The position numbers and the translations under genes were made by a program. Source: Maricaulis sp. (GTDB lineage Bacteria > Pseudomonadota > Alphaproteobacteria > Caulobacterales > Maricaulaceae). From it: a stretch of DNA of 13,101 bases. The stretch lies in contig NZLV01000119.1 of assembly GCA_002694345.1 (NCBI GenBank), forward strand, positions 1-13,101, in the 5' to 3' direction. Below, one piece after another: positions 6,492 to 13,101 of the stretch. The notes under the pieces are model-generated. The model was not told where the DNA came from and did no database searches. It worked only from the letters and a program-made list of their open reading frames with translations. Numbering within the stretch: the first letter of the stretch is position 1; each line of letters opens with the position of its first letter.

Positions 6492-7970
6492 GTGCCCCTG
6501 CCCCCATTTTTCACTATCGCCCGCCAAGCCCTGACCGGTCTGGCCGCCCTCACCTGCCTCGCGACGGCCTCGGCCTGCGCAGGGGATGATCTGATTGCAG
6601 TCGAGGACGCGCACGCGGATCTCGATGCGCTTTATACCGGACTGGCGGCGGCCGATGCGGGTCTGTTCGACACCACCCCGCGCGCCGTGTTCGAGGCCCG
6701 CTACGCCGAACTTCGCGACCGGCTGGACAGACCGGTCTCGCTGTCCCGCCTGCATGCCGAGTTCCAGCGCTTCGCCGCCCTGGCCCGCCATGCCCATACC
6801 CGGATCGAAGGGCTTAACCCGGTCTGGGCGGAGCAGGTTGCAGCAGACTCCCCTTTGTTCCCGCTCGCCTTCATCGTCGAGCACGGGGAAGTCATCGTCA
6901 CGGATGCGCCGGCTGACGCTGACGTCCGGCCCGGTGACCGCATCCTGTCGCTGGAAGGCGAACCCAATCCGATCTGGTTGTCCCGTCTGACCCGGAATAT
7001 TTCCGCCGACACGCCGGACTTCGCCTACGCCCAGCTCTCCAATGGTGAATTCTACTATGTGTTGGTCGAGTACGGCGTGCGCGAGAGCTTCGATCTGGAA
7101 ATCAGCCGCGATGGCGAAGTTCACGCGGTAACGGTGCAGGCCATTCCATTGTCGCGAATGGGCGAGCGGATCGGCACCGGCCCCGGTTTCCGGCTGGACG
7201 GTCGCGAGGCGCGCATGCTGACGGACCGAATCGCCTATCTGCGTCCCGGCCCCTTCTATGATTTTCAAGCCAGCGATCCGGCCCGGCAATATGCGCCGGA
7301 AGCCGTTGCCGCCTTCCAGGCCTGGCTGGACACCGCCTATGCCGGTTTCATCGCGGCCGGCGCCACGGATCTCGTCCTGGACCTGCGGGACAATCCGGGC
7401 GGGGATTATTCCTTCTCCGACCCGGTCATTGCCTGGTTCGCCGACCGGCCTTTCCGCTTTGCCTCGGATTTCCGCATCCGGGTGAGCGAGCAGGCGATGG
7501 CCTCCAACCAGGCGCGTCTGGACGCAACCGGCGGCGGCGACACCTCCGGCTCAGCCCGTCTGGCCGCGCTCTATGAGGGCGTCCGGATCGGGGATACCGT
7601 CACCTACGACATCCCGATGACCCAACCGCGATCCGACATGCGTTTCGAGGGTGAGGCCCATGTCCTGGTCAATCGCTATTCCTATTCCAATGCCGTCACC
7701 ACGGCCGCGATGATCCAGGATTACGGCTTCGGCACGATCTATGGCGAGACCACGCGCGACATGGCCACCACTTTCGGCGCGATGGAGCACTTCACCCTGC
7801 CCCATTCCGGACTGGTAGTCGGCTTTCCCAAGGCCCGCATCATCCGGCCCAATGGCGAGACCCGTCCGCATCCGCTGACCCCGGATGTCATGCTGGACGC
7901 CCCGGCCATCCGCGGTGAGCGCGATGTCCGGCTGGACGCCCTGGTTGCGATGATTTCCGGCGCGGACTAG
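6492..7970 (+). CDS. Secreted S41-family (C-terminal-processing-like) peptidase
   Basis: A 492-residue exported serine peptidase-like protein. The GTG start at 6492 is chosen over TTG at 6483 because GAAGG lies nine bases upstream of it, whereas for TTG that element would directly touch the start codon. A signal peptide follows, cleaved near SACA-GDD (a Cys at 29 makes a poor lipobox). A PDZ-like segment lies around VIVTDAPADADVRPGDRIL. The S41 core has LVLDLRDNPGGD and VLVNRYSYSNAVTTAAMI, where Ser399 before Asn is the likely nucleophile, then YGETT. The SYSNA context departs from the SASA/SAAE context of classic Ctp proteases, so this is a divergent S41 group with unknown substrate. It is divergent from the CadC-like regulator and shares a CTAG stop overlap with the LysE gene. 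Confidence 0.85.
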   Translation: MPLPPFFTIARQALTGLAALTCLATASACAGDDLIAVEDAHADLDALYTGLAAADAGLFDTTPRAVFEARYAELRDRLDRPVSLSRLHAEFQRFAALARHAHTRIEGLNPVWAEQVAADSPLFPLAFIVEHGEVIVTDAPADADVRPGDRILSLEGEPNPIWLSRLTRNISADTPDFAYAQLSNGEFYYVLVEYGVRESFDLEISRDGEVHAVTVQAIPLSRMGERIGTGPGFRLDGREARMLTDRIAYLRPGPFYDFQASDPARQYAPEAVAAFQAWLDTAYAGFIAAGATDLVLDLRDNPGGDYSFSDPVIAWFADRPFRFASDFRIRVSEQAMASNQARLDATGGGDTSGSARLAALYEGVRIGDTVTYDIPMTQPRSDMRFEGEAHVLVNRYSYSNAVTTAAMIQDYGFGTIYGETTRDMATTFGAMEHFTLPHSGLVVGFPKARIIRPNGETRPHPLTPDVMLDAPAIRGERDVRLDALVAMISGAD

Positions 7971-8587
7971 CTGGCCAGGATCATCAGGATCGTCGCGGCA
8001 ATGGTCGCGGCGATCCCGGCATTCAGGATGCGGGCCCAGCGCGGATCGCTCATGAAGCGTTTCATCGTGCCACCGGCCAGCATCCAGGCCAGGCCACCCG
8101 GCGAGCCGAAGACGATGAAGGTCGCCACCATGATCAGGGCCCGCTGCTGCGCGGTCTCAGCCAGGGCGACATAGGCGCCCGCCGCCGAGATGGTCATCAT
8201 CAAGGCTTTGGGATTGACGATCTGGAACAGGGCCGCCTCCCAGGTCCGGAAGGGACGCGTGCGGGTCTTGCCCTCGGCGCGCTGGGCGGCGGGCAGCGGG
8301 TTGATCGCCGCCGAGGCAAACTTCCAGCTCATCCAGGCGAGCCACACCGCTCCGCCGATCTTCACCACGACCAGCGAGACCGGATAGCGCGCCACGAGTT
8401 CACCCAGGCCGAAAATGGCGGCGACCAGCAAGAGGTTGAAGCCGACATTGACCCCGAACCAATGCGGCAGGGTCCGCTTGAAACCGAACAGGGCGCTCGA
8501 CGACATCACCATGAGATTATTGGGGCCCGGCGTGTAGGACATCGCCAGGATGAACCCCACCAGACCGAACCAGAGCGCCATATCCAT
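7967..8587 (-). CDS. LysE/RhtB-family amino acid exporter
   Basis: A 206-residue inner-membrane protein with the LysE/RhtB architecture of about six helices. The family signature is at the N-terminus: FILAMSYTPGPNNLMVMSSS. Later come KIGGAVWLAWMSWK and a FQIVNPKALMM segment typical of the family, and a C-terminal hydrophobic helix. Members export amino acids or related small metabolites; the substrate cannot be read from sequence. The ATG at 8587 is supported by GAGG about eight bases upstream; a second in-frame ATG two codons later is less well placed. No LysG-type regulator adjoins it. The TAG stop shares CTAG with the convergent S41 peptidase gene. The 102-bp upstream gap contains two sets of inverted repeats. 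Confidence 0.93.
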   Translation of the reverse strand: MDMALWFGLVGFILAMSYTPGPNNLMVMSSSALFGFKRTLPHWFGVNVGFNLLLVAAIFGLGELVARYPVSLVVVKIGGAVWLAWMSWKFASAAINPLPAAQRAEGKTRTRPFRTWEAALFQIVNPKALMMTISAAGAYVALAETAQQRALIMVATFIVFGSPGGLAWMLAGGTMKRFMSDPRWARILNAGIAATIAATILMILAS

Positions 8588-8626
8588 CGGCCTGTCCTCG
8601 CTTGTACGAAGCCGACAGTTAGGGAG

Positions 8627-8660
8627 CGCCGCACTGGATCACAATCCACTTCTTGCGGCG
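8627..8660. repeat. Nested inverted repeat upstream of the LysE-family gene
   Basis: CGCCGCA (8627-8633) pairs perfectly with TGCGGCG (8654-8660), and within it TGGAT (8635-8639) pairs with ATCCA (8644-8648) around a CACA loop. The two stems are joined by an asymmetric 1/5-base internal loop. It lies 40-73 bases before the exporter start, so it could be part of its leader or an operator. No T-tract follows on either strand, so it is not a standard terminator. Confidence 0.45.
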
Positions 8661-8662
8661 TG

Positions 8663-8686
8663 CTGACATGACGGTGTCAGGACACC
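8663..8686. repeat. Two overlapping palindromes just beyond the ChaN-like gene
   Basis: CTGACA (8663-8668) mirrors TGTCAG (8675-8680), and GGTGTC (8673-8678) mirrors GACACC (8681-8686) around AG. The two share bases, so only one can form at a time. They start three bases past the ChaN-like stop codon on the minus strand. They may be a 3'-end structure, but no T-tract follows. Confidence 0.35.
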
Positions 8687-8689
8687 CGC

Positions 8690-9562
8690 CTATTCAAGGT
8701 CGTCGAATGCCCGATAGGCCGGCGGAGAGCCGCTGGACGGGCCCAGATAGACAAAGCTGTCATAGTCATCCAGGCGGGCGGCCAGATAGGAATTCGCTGC
8801 AATCTCGTCGGCATTCAAGACACGGGGATCGCCTGTCGTCTCGGACCGGGTGGGATGGACGGCGCAGCTTGGCTGGCCATCTTCACCGAGCTGGCAGTTC
8901 CAGGACTCCCCGGACCCTGCGACCAGATTGATTGCGTGGAAGGCCTCGCGCGGGGTGAGACTTCCGTTGGTTTCCAGCACACGGTCACCAAAGCGGGCCT
9001 GATTGCGTTGGGCATGGACACTGCCAACGATCATGATGACGCGGTCAGCGTCTTCCGCCAATGCCTGAAGGCGCCGTGACATGGCTTGGTTCCGGGGTTG
9101 GGGCAGGTCATCCAGATCCGCATCCGGCTCACCGCGGTCCACGGCACGCAGGCTGAGCGCAGCCCCGTCCGCGATCCGCTGGCGCGTGCGCTCGATCAAG
9201 TCGAGCATGGCCGCACTGCTACGCCCGTCCTGGAACGGCGTCATCCAACGCTCGCCGGACACGATCATGCGTTGGGCTGCTTCGCCGCCATCCGAGGCGA
9301 TATAGGCGTCATAGAGCGGTTGCTCATCGACGGTCCGTTCCAGCGCGAGCACCACGGTCTCGCCGCGGGCCAGGGCCAAACAGACGAAGGCATCGGCCGC
9401 GGCCGGTGCTTCATTCGTGCCGTGCAATTCTCCCAGCAGGATGATGGGCGCCGGCGTGTTGGCAAGGAGCTCTGCCGCGCCCGCCGGGGCGTTGCAGGCT
9501 TCATCGGAAACGGCTGGGCTGGCTGCCGCCGCGAACAGGGCAAGACTTGTCAGATACAACAT
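8690..9562 (-). CDS. Secreted ChaN/Tiki-like fold protein of unknown function
   Basis: A 290-residue protein with signal peptide MLYLTSLALFAAAASPAVS and hence a periplasmic mature domain. It carries LLGELHGTNE (42-51), with Glu45 and His47, and MIVGSVHAQRN (177-187), with His183. RNQAMSRRL (157-165) lies between them. This pattern resembles the ChaN haem-binding (DUF399) and Tiki/EreA-like superfamily, in which the conserved Glu/His residues bind metal or haem or act in catalysis. Four cysteines remain after cleavage (23, 61 and the pair in WNCQLGEDGQPSC), suggesting disulfides. The ATG at 9562 gives a sensible signal peptide, but the Shine-Dalgarno is poor and distant (AGGTAG). Family placement is by motif only; an exact subfamily is not claimed. 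Confidence 0.65.
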   Translation of the reverse strand: MLYLTSLALFAAAASPAVSDEACNAPAGAAELLANTPAPIILLGELHGTNEAPAAADAFVCLALARGETVVLALERTVDEQPLYDAYIASDGGEAAQRMIVSGERWMTPFQDGRSSAAMLDLIERTRQRIADGAALSLRAVDRGEPDADLDDLPQPRNQAMSRRLQALAEDADRVIMIVGSVHAQRNQARFGDRVLETNGSLTPREAFHAINLVAGSGESWNCQLGEDGQPSCAVHPTRSETTGDPRVLNADEIAANSYLAARLDDYDSFVYLGPSSGSPPAYRAFDDLE

Positions 9563-9648
9563 GCAGCAGACGCTACCTGCACTGGCACGCGGGTCAAATT
9601 AAACTCAATCAACGCCCCGCCAGATGTCACGAACGCCCTTCCGGCCAC

Positions 9649-9676
9649 AAAAAAGGCCCGGCGTTTCCGCCGGGCC
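9649..9676 (-). terminator. Rho-independent terminator of ndk
   Basis: On the minus strand a perfect 9-bp stem, GGCCCGGCG/CGCCGGGCC, is capped by a GAAA tetraloop and followed by six T. It begins 26 bases after the ndk stop codon. This is the only textbook intrinsic terminator in the window, and it insulates ndk from the ChaN-like gene downstream. Confidence 0.93.
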
Positions 9677-9701
9677 CTTCAAATTCAAAAAGGCGTGTGC
9701 C

Positions 9702-10124
9702 TTAGCCGACGATTTCGGCGTCCGTGAAGAAGAATTTGATCTCTTCAGCGGCGGTTTCCGGAGCGTCGGAACCGTGCACGGAGTTTTCGCCGATCGACAG
9801 GGCGAATTCCTTGCGGATCGTGCCTTCAGCGGCTTCGGCCGGATTGGTGGCGCCCATGACTTCGCGGTTCTTCGCGATGGCGTCTTCGCCTTCCAGGACC
9901 TGCACGACAACCGGCTCGGAGATCATGAAGTCGACCAGTTCGCCGAAGAAGGGACGTTCCTTGTGCACAGCGTAGAAGCCTTCGGCCTGCTCGCGGCTCA
10001 TGTGGATACGCTTGGAAGCGACGATGCGCAGACCGGCATCCTCGAACTTGGCGATAATCTTGCCGGTGAGGTTACGCTTGGTCGCGTCGGGCTTGATGAT
10101 GGAGAAGGTGCGCTGGATCGCCAT
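9702..10124 (-). CDS. ndk: Nucleoside diphosphate kinase
   Basis: Ndk moves the terminal phosphate of ATP to nucleoside diphosphates through a phosphohistidine, balancing NTP and dNTP pools in the cytoplasm. The 140 residues are the standard bacterial length. TFSIIKPDAT (6-15) is the conserved start, RPFFGELV lies at 57-64, and NSVHGSD places the phosphorylated His117 in its usual context. The ATG at 10124 is chosen for AAGGA about eight bases upstream and for matching the family N-terminus; the frame remains open to 10181 without support. It appears monocistronic: it has a recognisable promoter (10195-10223) and a strong terminator (9649-9676). Confidence 0.98.
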   Translation of the reverse strand: MAIQRTFSIIKPDATKRNLTGKIIAKFEDAGLRIVASKRIHMSREQAEGFYAVHKERPFFGELVDFMISEPVVVQVLEGEDAIAKNREVMGATNPAEAAEGTIRKEFALSIGENSVHGSDAPETAAEEIKFFFTDAEIVG

Positions 10125-10194
10125 GGGAGACTTCCTTGAAACGAGACTGTGTGATCGGGGTTGCCCGGCTGGGCCGGCCAATGAATTCGCGCGG

Positions 10195-10223
10195 CTTATA
10201 GCGGGGGATGGCGGGAATGGGAA
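10195..10223 (-). promoter_or_regulatory. Predicted ndk promoter
   Basis: On the minus strand TTCCCA (-35) and TATAAG (-10) are separated by 17 bp. The -10 lies in GCTATAAG, seven of eight matches to the GCTANAWC element described for Caulobacter housekeeping promoters. It predicts a leader of roughly 60 bases before the ndk ATG. Confidence 0.5.
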
Positions 10224-10272
10224 GGCGGCAGAGTGACAGGATGCAGGATCACCCTGCCACCACCAGCCAACC

Positions 10273-11052
10273 CTAATCCGCCAGCCCCGCCATCTCCCAG
10301 ATTTCCTCCGGCGTGGCTTCGGTCAGGGCGATCGCGTCCTGGCCGGACTGGTCCATCGCCTGCTGGACGATGTAGCGGCCTGTGCGATAGCCGACGCCTT
10401 CGCGGCCGTCGGGATGGGCGAACATCCACTGGCCGTAATCGGCATTGACCGGAAGATCACGGATTTCCAGAGCCCAGTCGTGGGCCACGTCGGCCGCCGG
10501 CGGAGCGTTGCCTTCATAGTGGCGTCCGGTCAGCTGTTCGGAATAGGCCACGGCCAGGCCTTCATTGGCGGCGGCAATGGCGATGCCGGGACCGAAGCGG
10601 TTTTCCATCATGGTCCAGCCACGCACCAGATGGTGGAGTTCATGGGCAAAGGCCGGAGCCAGACCATCGCCCAGCGCGGCATCGATCCCGCCCTCGCCTT
10701 GGGTCGAGATCTCGATCAGGATCCGACCCGGTGCATCGGCCCGGCCGGAAACCCCGCCGACAGAAGACAGGTCGCGTTCAACCGGGACCACGGTCACTTC
10801 GACGATCTCCGCCAGTTCCGGGAAGTCCGCGCGGACGGCAGCATGCGTATTGTCGAGGATGGATTGGATCCGGGTGCGCTGTTCCGCCGTGAAGCTGACA
10901 TCGCCCGCGCTTTCGAAGCGCGCCTGGATTCCGATCCGGTAATAGCTGACGGTCTTGTCCGACTGCAGGGCCGGCGACGCTGCGGCCAGTCCTGCGATGG
11001 GCAGACCCAGGGCCATAAGCGTGGCCCACGCGATTTGTGTGCGTTTCATCAT
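10273..11052 (-). CDS. Secreted putative zinc protease, DUF2268-like
   Basis: A 259-residue protein with a signal peptide (MMKR basic start, then WATLMALGLPIAGLAAASPA). The mature domain has AHELHHL (136-142), a zincin HExxH motif with His137, Glu138 and His141. NEGLA follows at 163-167, where Glu164 is the likely third ligand (gluzincin type). The later GYRTGRYIVQQAM segment resembles the C-terminal conserved part of DUF2268 predicted Zn-dependent proteases. Proteolytic activity and substrate are inferred, not known. The start is one of two tandem ATG codons (11052 or 11049) behind AGGA. A strong hairpin (11062-11091) sits immediately before this ribosome-binding site. The gene diverges from the ABC-F gene. 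Confidence 0.75.
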   Translation of the reverse strand: MMKRTQIAWATLMALGLPIAGLAAASPALQSDKTVSYYRIGIQARFESAGDVSFTAEQRTRIQSILDNTHAAVRADFPELAEIVEVTVVPVERDLSSVGGVSGRADAPGRILIEISTQGEGGIDAALGDGLAPAFAHELHHLVRGWTMMENRFGPGIAIAAANEGLAVAYSEQLTGRHYEGNAPPAADVAHDWALEIRDLPVNADYGQWMFAHPDGREGVGYRTGRYIVQQAMDQSGQDAIALTEATPEEIWEMAGLAD

Positions 11053-11061
11053 TTCATTCCT

Positions 11062-11091
11062 GGCACGGGCGGGACCATCCCGCCTTGTGCC
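11062..11091. repeat. Long imperfect stem-loop directly upstream of the DUF2268-like gene
   Basis: GGCAC (11062-11066) pairs with GTGCC (11087-11091), and inside it GGCGGGA (11068-11074) pairs with TCCCGCC (11078-11084) around a 3-base loop, with a 1/2-base internal bulge. That gives twelve GC-rich pairs in 30 bases. Read on the minus strand it ends where the AGGA ribosome-binding site begins, ten bases before the ATG. It could be a leader RNA structure or a protein-binding palindrome. Confidence 0.5.
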
Positions 11092-11163
11092 CCCAAGCGT
11101 GGGCTGCCTCCTATCAAGCTCTGTGCAGGAGGGTGAACGGGATTGTCGGCCCCCGGCGTCCCC

Positions 11164-11180
11164 CCAAGCCGGCCGCTTGG
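11164..11180. repeat. Inverted repeat in the ABC-F upstream region
   Basis: CCAAGC (11164-11169) mirrors GCTTGG (11175-11180) around CGGCC. CCCCCAAGC also occurs at 11090-11098, and a GCTTG...CAAGC pair lies at 11191-11210, so the CAAGC half-site recurs through this 178-bp intergenic region. Its function is unknown. Confidence 0.3.
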
Positions 11181-11192
11181 AGAGGCTGGTGC

Positions 11193-11221
11193 TTGCACGG
11201 CCTCACAAGCCGCGCTAACCG
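11193..11221 (+). promoter_or_regulatory. Weak candidate promoter for the ABC-F gene
   Basis: TTGCACG (11193-11199) and GCTAACCG (11214-11221) are 14 bp apart, resembling the layout of Caulobacter housekeeping promoters (TTGACGS-N10-14-GCTANAWC), but with several mismatches. Transcription would begin only a few bases before the ATG at 11231, which agrees with the lack of a Shine-Dalgarno sequence. Confidence 0.25.
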
Positions 11222-11230
11222 CCTTGGCCC

Positions 11231-13101
11231 ATGTTGCACGTCAATGACCTCACCTATCGCATCGAAGGGCGGATGCTGTTCGATCAGGCGACCCTCTTCC
11301 TGCCCGCCAAGACGCGGATGGGATTGGTGGGGCGTAACGGGACGGGCAAATCCACCCTGTTCCGCCTGATCCGTGGCGAGATCCAGCCGGAGACCGGCGA
11401 TACCCGCGTGCAAAAAGGGGCTCGCATCGGCTGGGTGGCGCAGGAAGCGCCGGGCGGCGATGAGAGCCTGATGGATGTGGTGCTGGCCGCCGATACCGAG
11501 CGGGCCGCCCTGCTGATCGAGGCAGAGACCGCCACCGAGCCCAACCGGATCGCCGAAATCCAGACGCGGCTGGCCGATATTGAAAGCCACACGGCCGAGG
11601 CCCGCGCCGGCTCCATCCTGTCGGGTCTGGGCTTCACCGGCGAGGAACAGCGGCGGCCCTGCCGGGAATTCTCCGGGGGCTGGCGCATGCGCGTTGCGCT
11701 GGCGGCGACCCTGTTTGCCCGGCCGGACCTGCTGCTGCTGGACGAGCCGACCAACTATCTCGACCTGGAAGGTGTGATGTGGCTGCAGACCTATCTCAAA
11801 ACCTTCCCCGGCGCCGTTCTGGTGATCTCGCACGACCGGGATCTGCTGAACGGGGCGATGCAGAAGATCGCCCATCTCAAGGACGGCAAGCTGACCGTGT
11901 TTGACGGCGGTTATGATGATTTCGAAAAGGCGCTGGCCGAGAAACAGCGCTTGCAGATGAAGCTGGTGGAGAAGCAGGAAGCCGAGCGCCGGCACCTGCA
12001 GAGCTTCGTCGACCGGTTCAAGGCCAAGGCCTCCAAGGCGAAACAGGCCCAGTCGCGGGTCAAGCGCCTGGAGAAGATGCAGGTCATCGCCACCACGGTG
12101 GATGATCCGATCGCGCCTTTCGACTTTCCCAATCCGCAGCGCCGCATGGCGCCGCCCATCGTGCGCATGCTGGATCTGGCTGTCGGCTATGAACCGGGCA
12201 AACCGATCCTGAAGGGCGTTTCGCTGAACATTGATCCGGATGACCGGATCGGCATTCTCGGCCGCAATGGCGCCGGCAAGTCGACCCTGGCCAAACTACT
12301 CAATGACAAGCTGGAACCAACCGATGGGTTCCTGAGGAAGCACAAGAAGCTGCAGATCGCCTTCTTCGCCCAGCACCAGATCGAGCATCTTTCCCCGGAA
12401 GTGTCCGCCTACCAGCATGTGATCGAGCTGATGCCGGAGGCGACCGAGGCCCAGCGCCGCGCGCGTCTGGCCCGGTTCGGCCTGCCCGGCGATCGCCAAG
12501 AGACGCCGGCCAAACACCTTTCCGGGGGTGAAAAGGCTCGCCTCCTGTTCAACCTGATCACGTTTGAGGGCCCGCACCTGCTGATCCTCGACGAACCGAC
12601 CAACCACCTCGACATGGACAGCCGCGCCGCCCTGATCTCCGCGATCAATCTGTATGAGGGCGCGGTCGTGCTGATCTCCCACGACCGGCATCTGATCGAA
12701 AGCTGTGTCGACCGGCTGTGGGTGGTCGGTGATGGCACGGTCACGCAATATGACGACGATATCGAGACCTACCGGCAATCCCTGCTGGGCCGGGTGCCGC
12801 GCGACCCCAATGCCAAGAAAAAGGCCACGCCACCGGACGAGAAGACCCAGCGCCGCCGCGACAAGGCCGTCCAGCGCGAAGCCCTCAAACCCATCAAGGC
12901 CGAGATCGCCCGCTGGGAAAAGGAAGCCGACCGCCTGCGCGGCGTCATCGAGGTCATCGACAAGGGCCTGTCAGCGCCGGGTCTGTATGAGAAGGATCCG
13001 AAGACCGCGACGGATCTGCAGATCAAACGAGCCAAGGCTGTCGAGCTGCTGGATACGGCCGAAATGAACTGGCTGGAGGCGGAGGAGCGGTTGGAAGCAG
13101 C
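11231..13101 (+). CDS. yheS: ABC-F family ATPase, YheS type (partial, runs off right edge)
   Basis: A soluble protein with two ABC ATPase domains and no membrane domain. ABC-F proteins bind the ribosomal E site and relieve particular translation stalls. The first domain has Walker A GRNGTGKST (34-42), signature FSGGW (147-151) and Walker B LLLLDEPTN (Asp171, Glu172). The inter-domain P-site-tRNA-interaction-type linker is at about 258-283 (FVDRFKAKASKAKQAQSR). The second domain has GRNGAGKST (344-352), LSGGEK (430-435) and LDEPTNHLD (Asp454, Glu455). A charged C-terminal coiled-coil-like extension follows. Linker and tail match E. coli YheS closely as I recall it. The 623 visible codons end in WLEAEERLEA, so only a short tail should be missing. 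No Shine-Dalgarno precedes the ATG. The first domain has Tyr176 where DEPTNHLD usually has His. Confidence 0.93.
   Translation, partial: MLHVNDLTYRIEGRMLFDQATLFLPAKTRMGLVGRNGTGKSTLFRLIRGEIQPETGDTRVQKGARIGWVAQEAPGGDESLMDVVLAADTERAALLIEAETATEPNRIAEIQTRLADIESHTAEARAGSILSGLGFTGEEQRRPCREFSGGWRMRVALAATLFARPDLLLLDEPTNYLDLEGVMWLQTYLKTFPGAVLVISHDRDLLNGAMQKIAHLKDGKLTVFDGGYDDFEKALAEKQRLQMKLVEKQEAERRHLQSFVDRFKAKASKAKQAQSRVKRLEKMQVIATTVDDPIAPFDFPNPQRRMAPPIVRMLDLAVGYEPGKPILKGVSLNIDPDDRIGILGRNGAGKSTLAKLLNDKLEPTDGFLRKHKKLQIAFFAQHQIEHLSPEVSAYQHVIELMPEATEAQRRARLARFGLPGDRQETPAKHLSGGEKARLLFNLITFEGPHLLILDEPTNHLDMDSRAALISAINLYEGAVVLISHDRHLIESCVDRLWVVGDGTVTQYDDDIETYRQSLLGRVPRDPNAKKKATPPDEKTQRRRDKAVQREALKPIKAEIARWEKEADRLRGVIEVIDKGLSAPGLYEKDPKTATDLQIKRAKAVELLDTAEMNWLEAEERLEA

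Noticed and set aside
6402..7289. 295-codon minus-strand frame opposite the S41 peptidase
   Set aside because: It shows no domain or convincing start and mirrors a well-supported gene.
9594..9612. CtrA-like site upstream of the ChaN-like gene (TTGA-N7-TTGA on the minus strand)
   Set aside because: The CtrA consensus is TTAA-N7-TTAA; both half-sites carry a mismatch, and the AT-rich patch may simply be promoter DNA.
10243..10257. Hairpin GCAGG-ATCAC-CCTGC after the DUF2268-like gene
   Set aside because: A short stem with no T-tract. It may help 3'-end formation but cannot be called a terminator.
11114..11995. 293-codon minus-strand frame opposite the first ABC domain
   Set aside because: The plus strand encodes clear Walker and signature motifs; this frame is a composition shadow.

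Overview
This is a gene-dense, GC-rich chromosomal window. It looks like an alphaproteobacterium, probably of the Caulobacter/Maricaulis/Hyphomonas branch. The reasons are: an HdaA-type DnaA regulator beside a DUF2066 protein and divergent from purM-purN, an arrangement I recall from alphaproteobacteria; an ArfB-type ribosome rescue factor; and GANTC sites (the CcrM methylation motif) concentrated in gene leaders. The lineage call is inference. I see no mobile element, CRISPR array, tRNA or rRNA, and no gap between genes reaches 300 bases.

Left part (1-4042). On the minus strand a secreted DUF2066 protein (699-1781) is followed by hdaA, whose 3' end runs off the window. Divergent from them, an apparent plus-strand operon purM-purN-arfB makes two de novo purine enzymes and a ribosome-rescue hydrolase. 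purN and arfB abut with no gap.

Middle part (4039-8587). On the minus strand lie a CadC-like membrane-anchored regulator with periplasmic TPRs (5126-6346) and, downstream, a deaminase of the adenosine deaminase family whose motifs fit adenine deaminase (4039-5058). Divergent from the regulator is a secreted S41-family peptidase (6492-7970), and convergent to that a LysE/RhtB exporter (7967-8587). Both convergent gene pairs in the window end by sharing one CTAG tetranucleotide.

Right part (8690-13101). On the minus strand are a secreted ChaN/Tiki-like protein (8690-9562), nucleoside diphosphate kinase ndk (9702-10124) with the one textbook terminator in the window, and a secreted DUF2268-type putative zinc protease (10273-11052). 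On the plus strand is a YheS-type ABC-F protein, open to the right edge and probably lacking only its last few residues.

The window is mostly conserved housekeeping (purine metabolism, replication control, translation rescue) with several poorly characterised secreted proteins. I found no undescribed multi-gene system. The points worth a second look are small: GANTC and CTAG placement, a leader mini-ORF, several intergenic inverted repeats, and a likely specificity misannotation of the deaminase.
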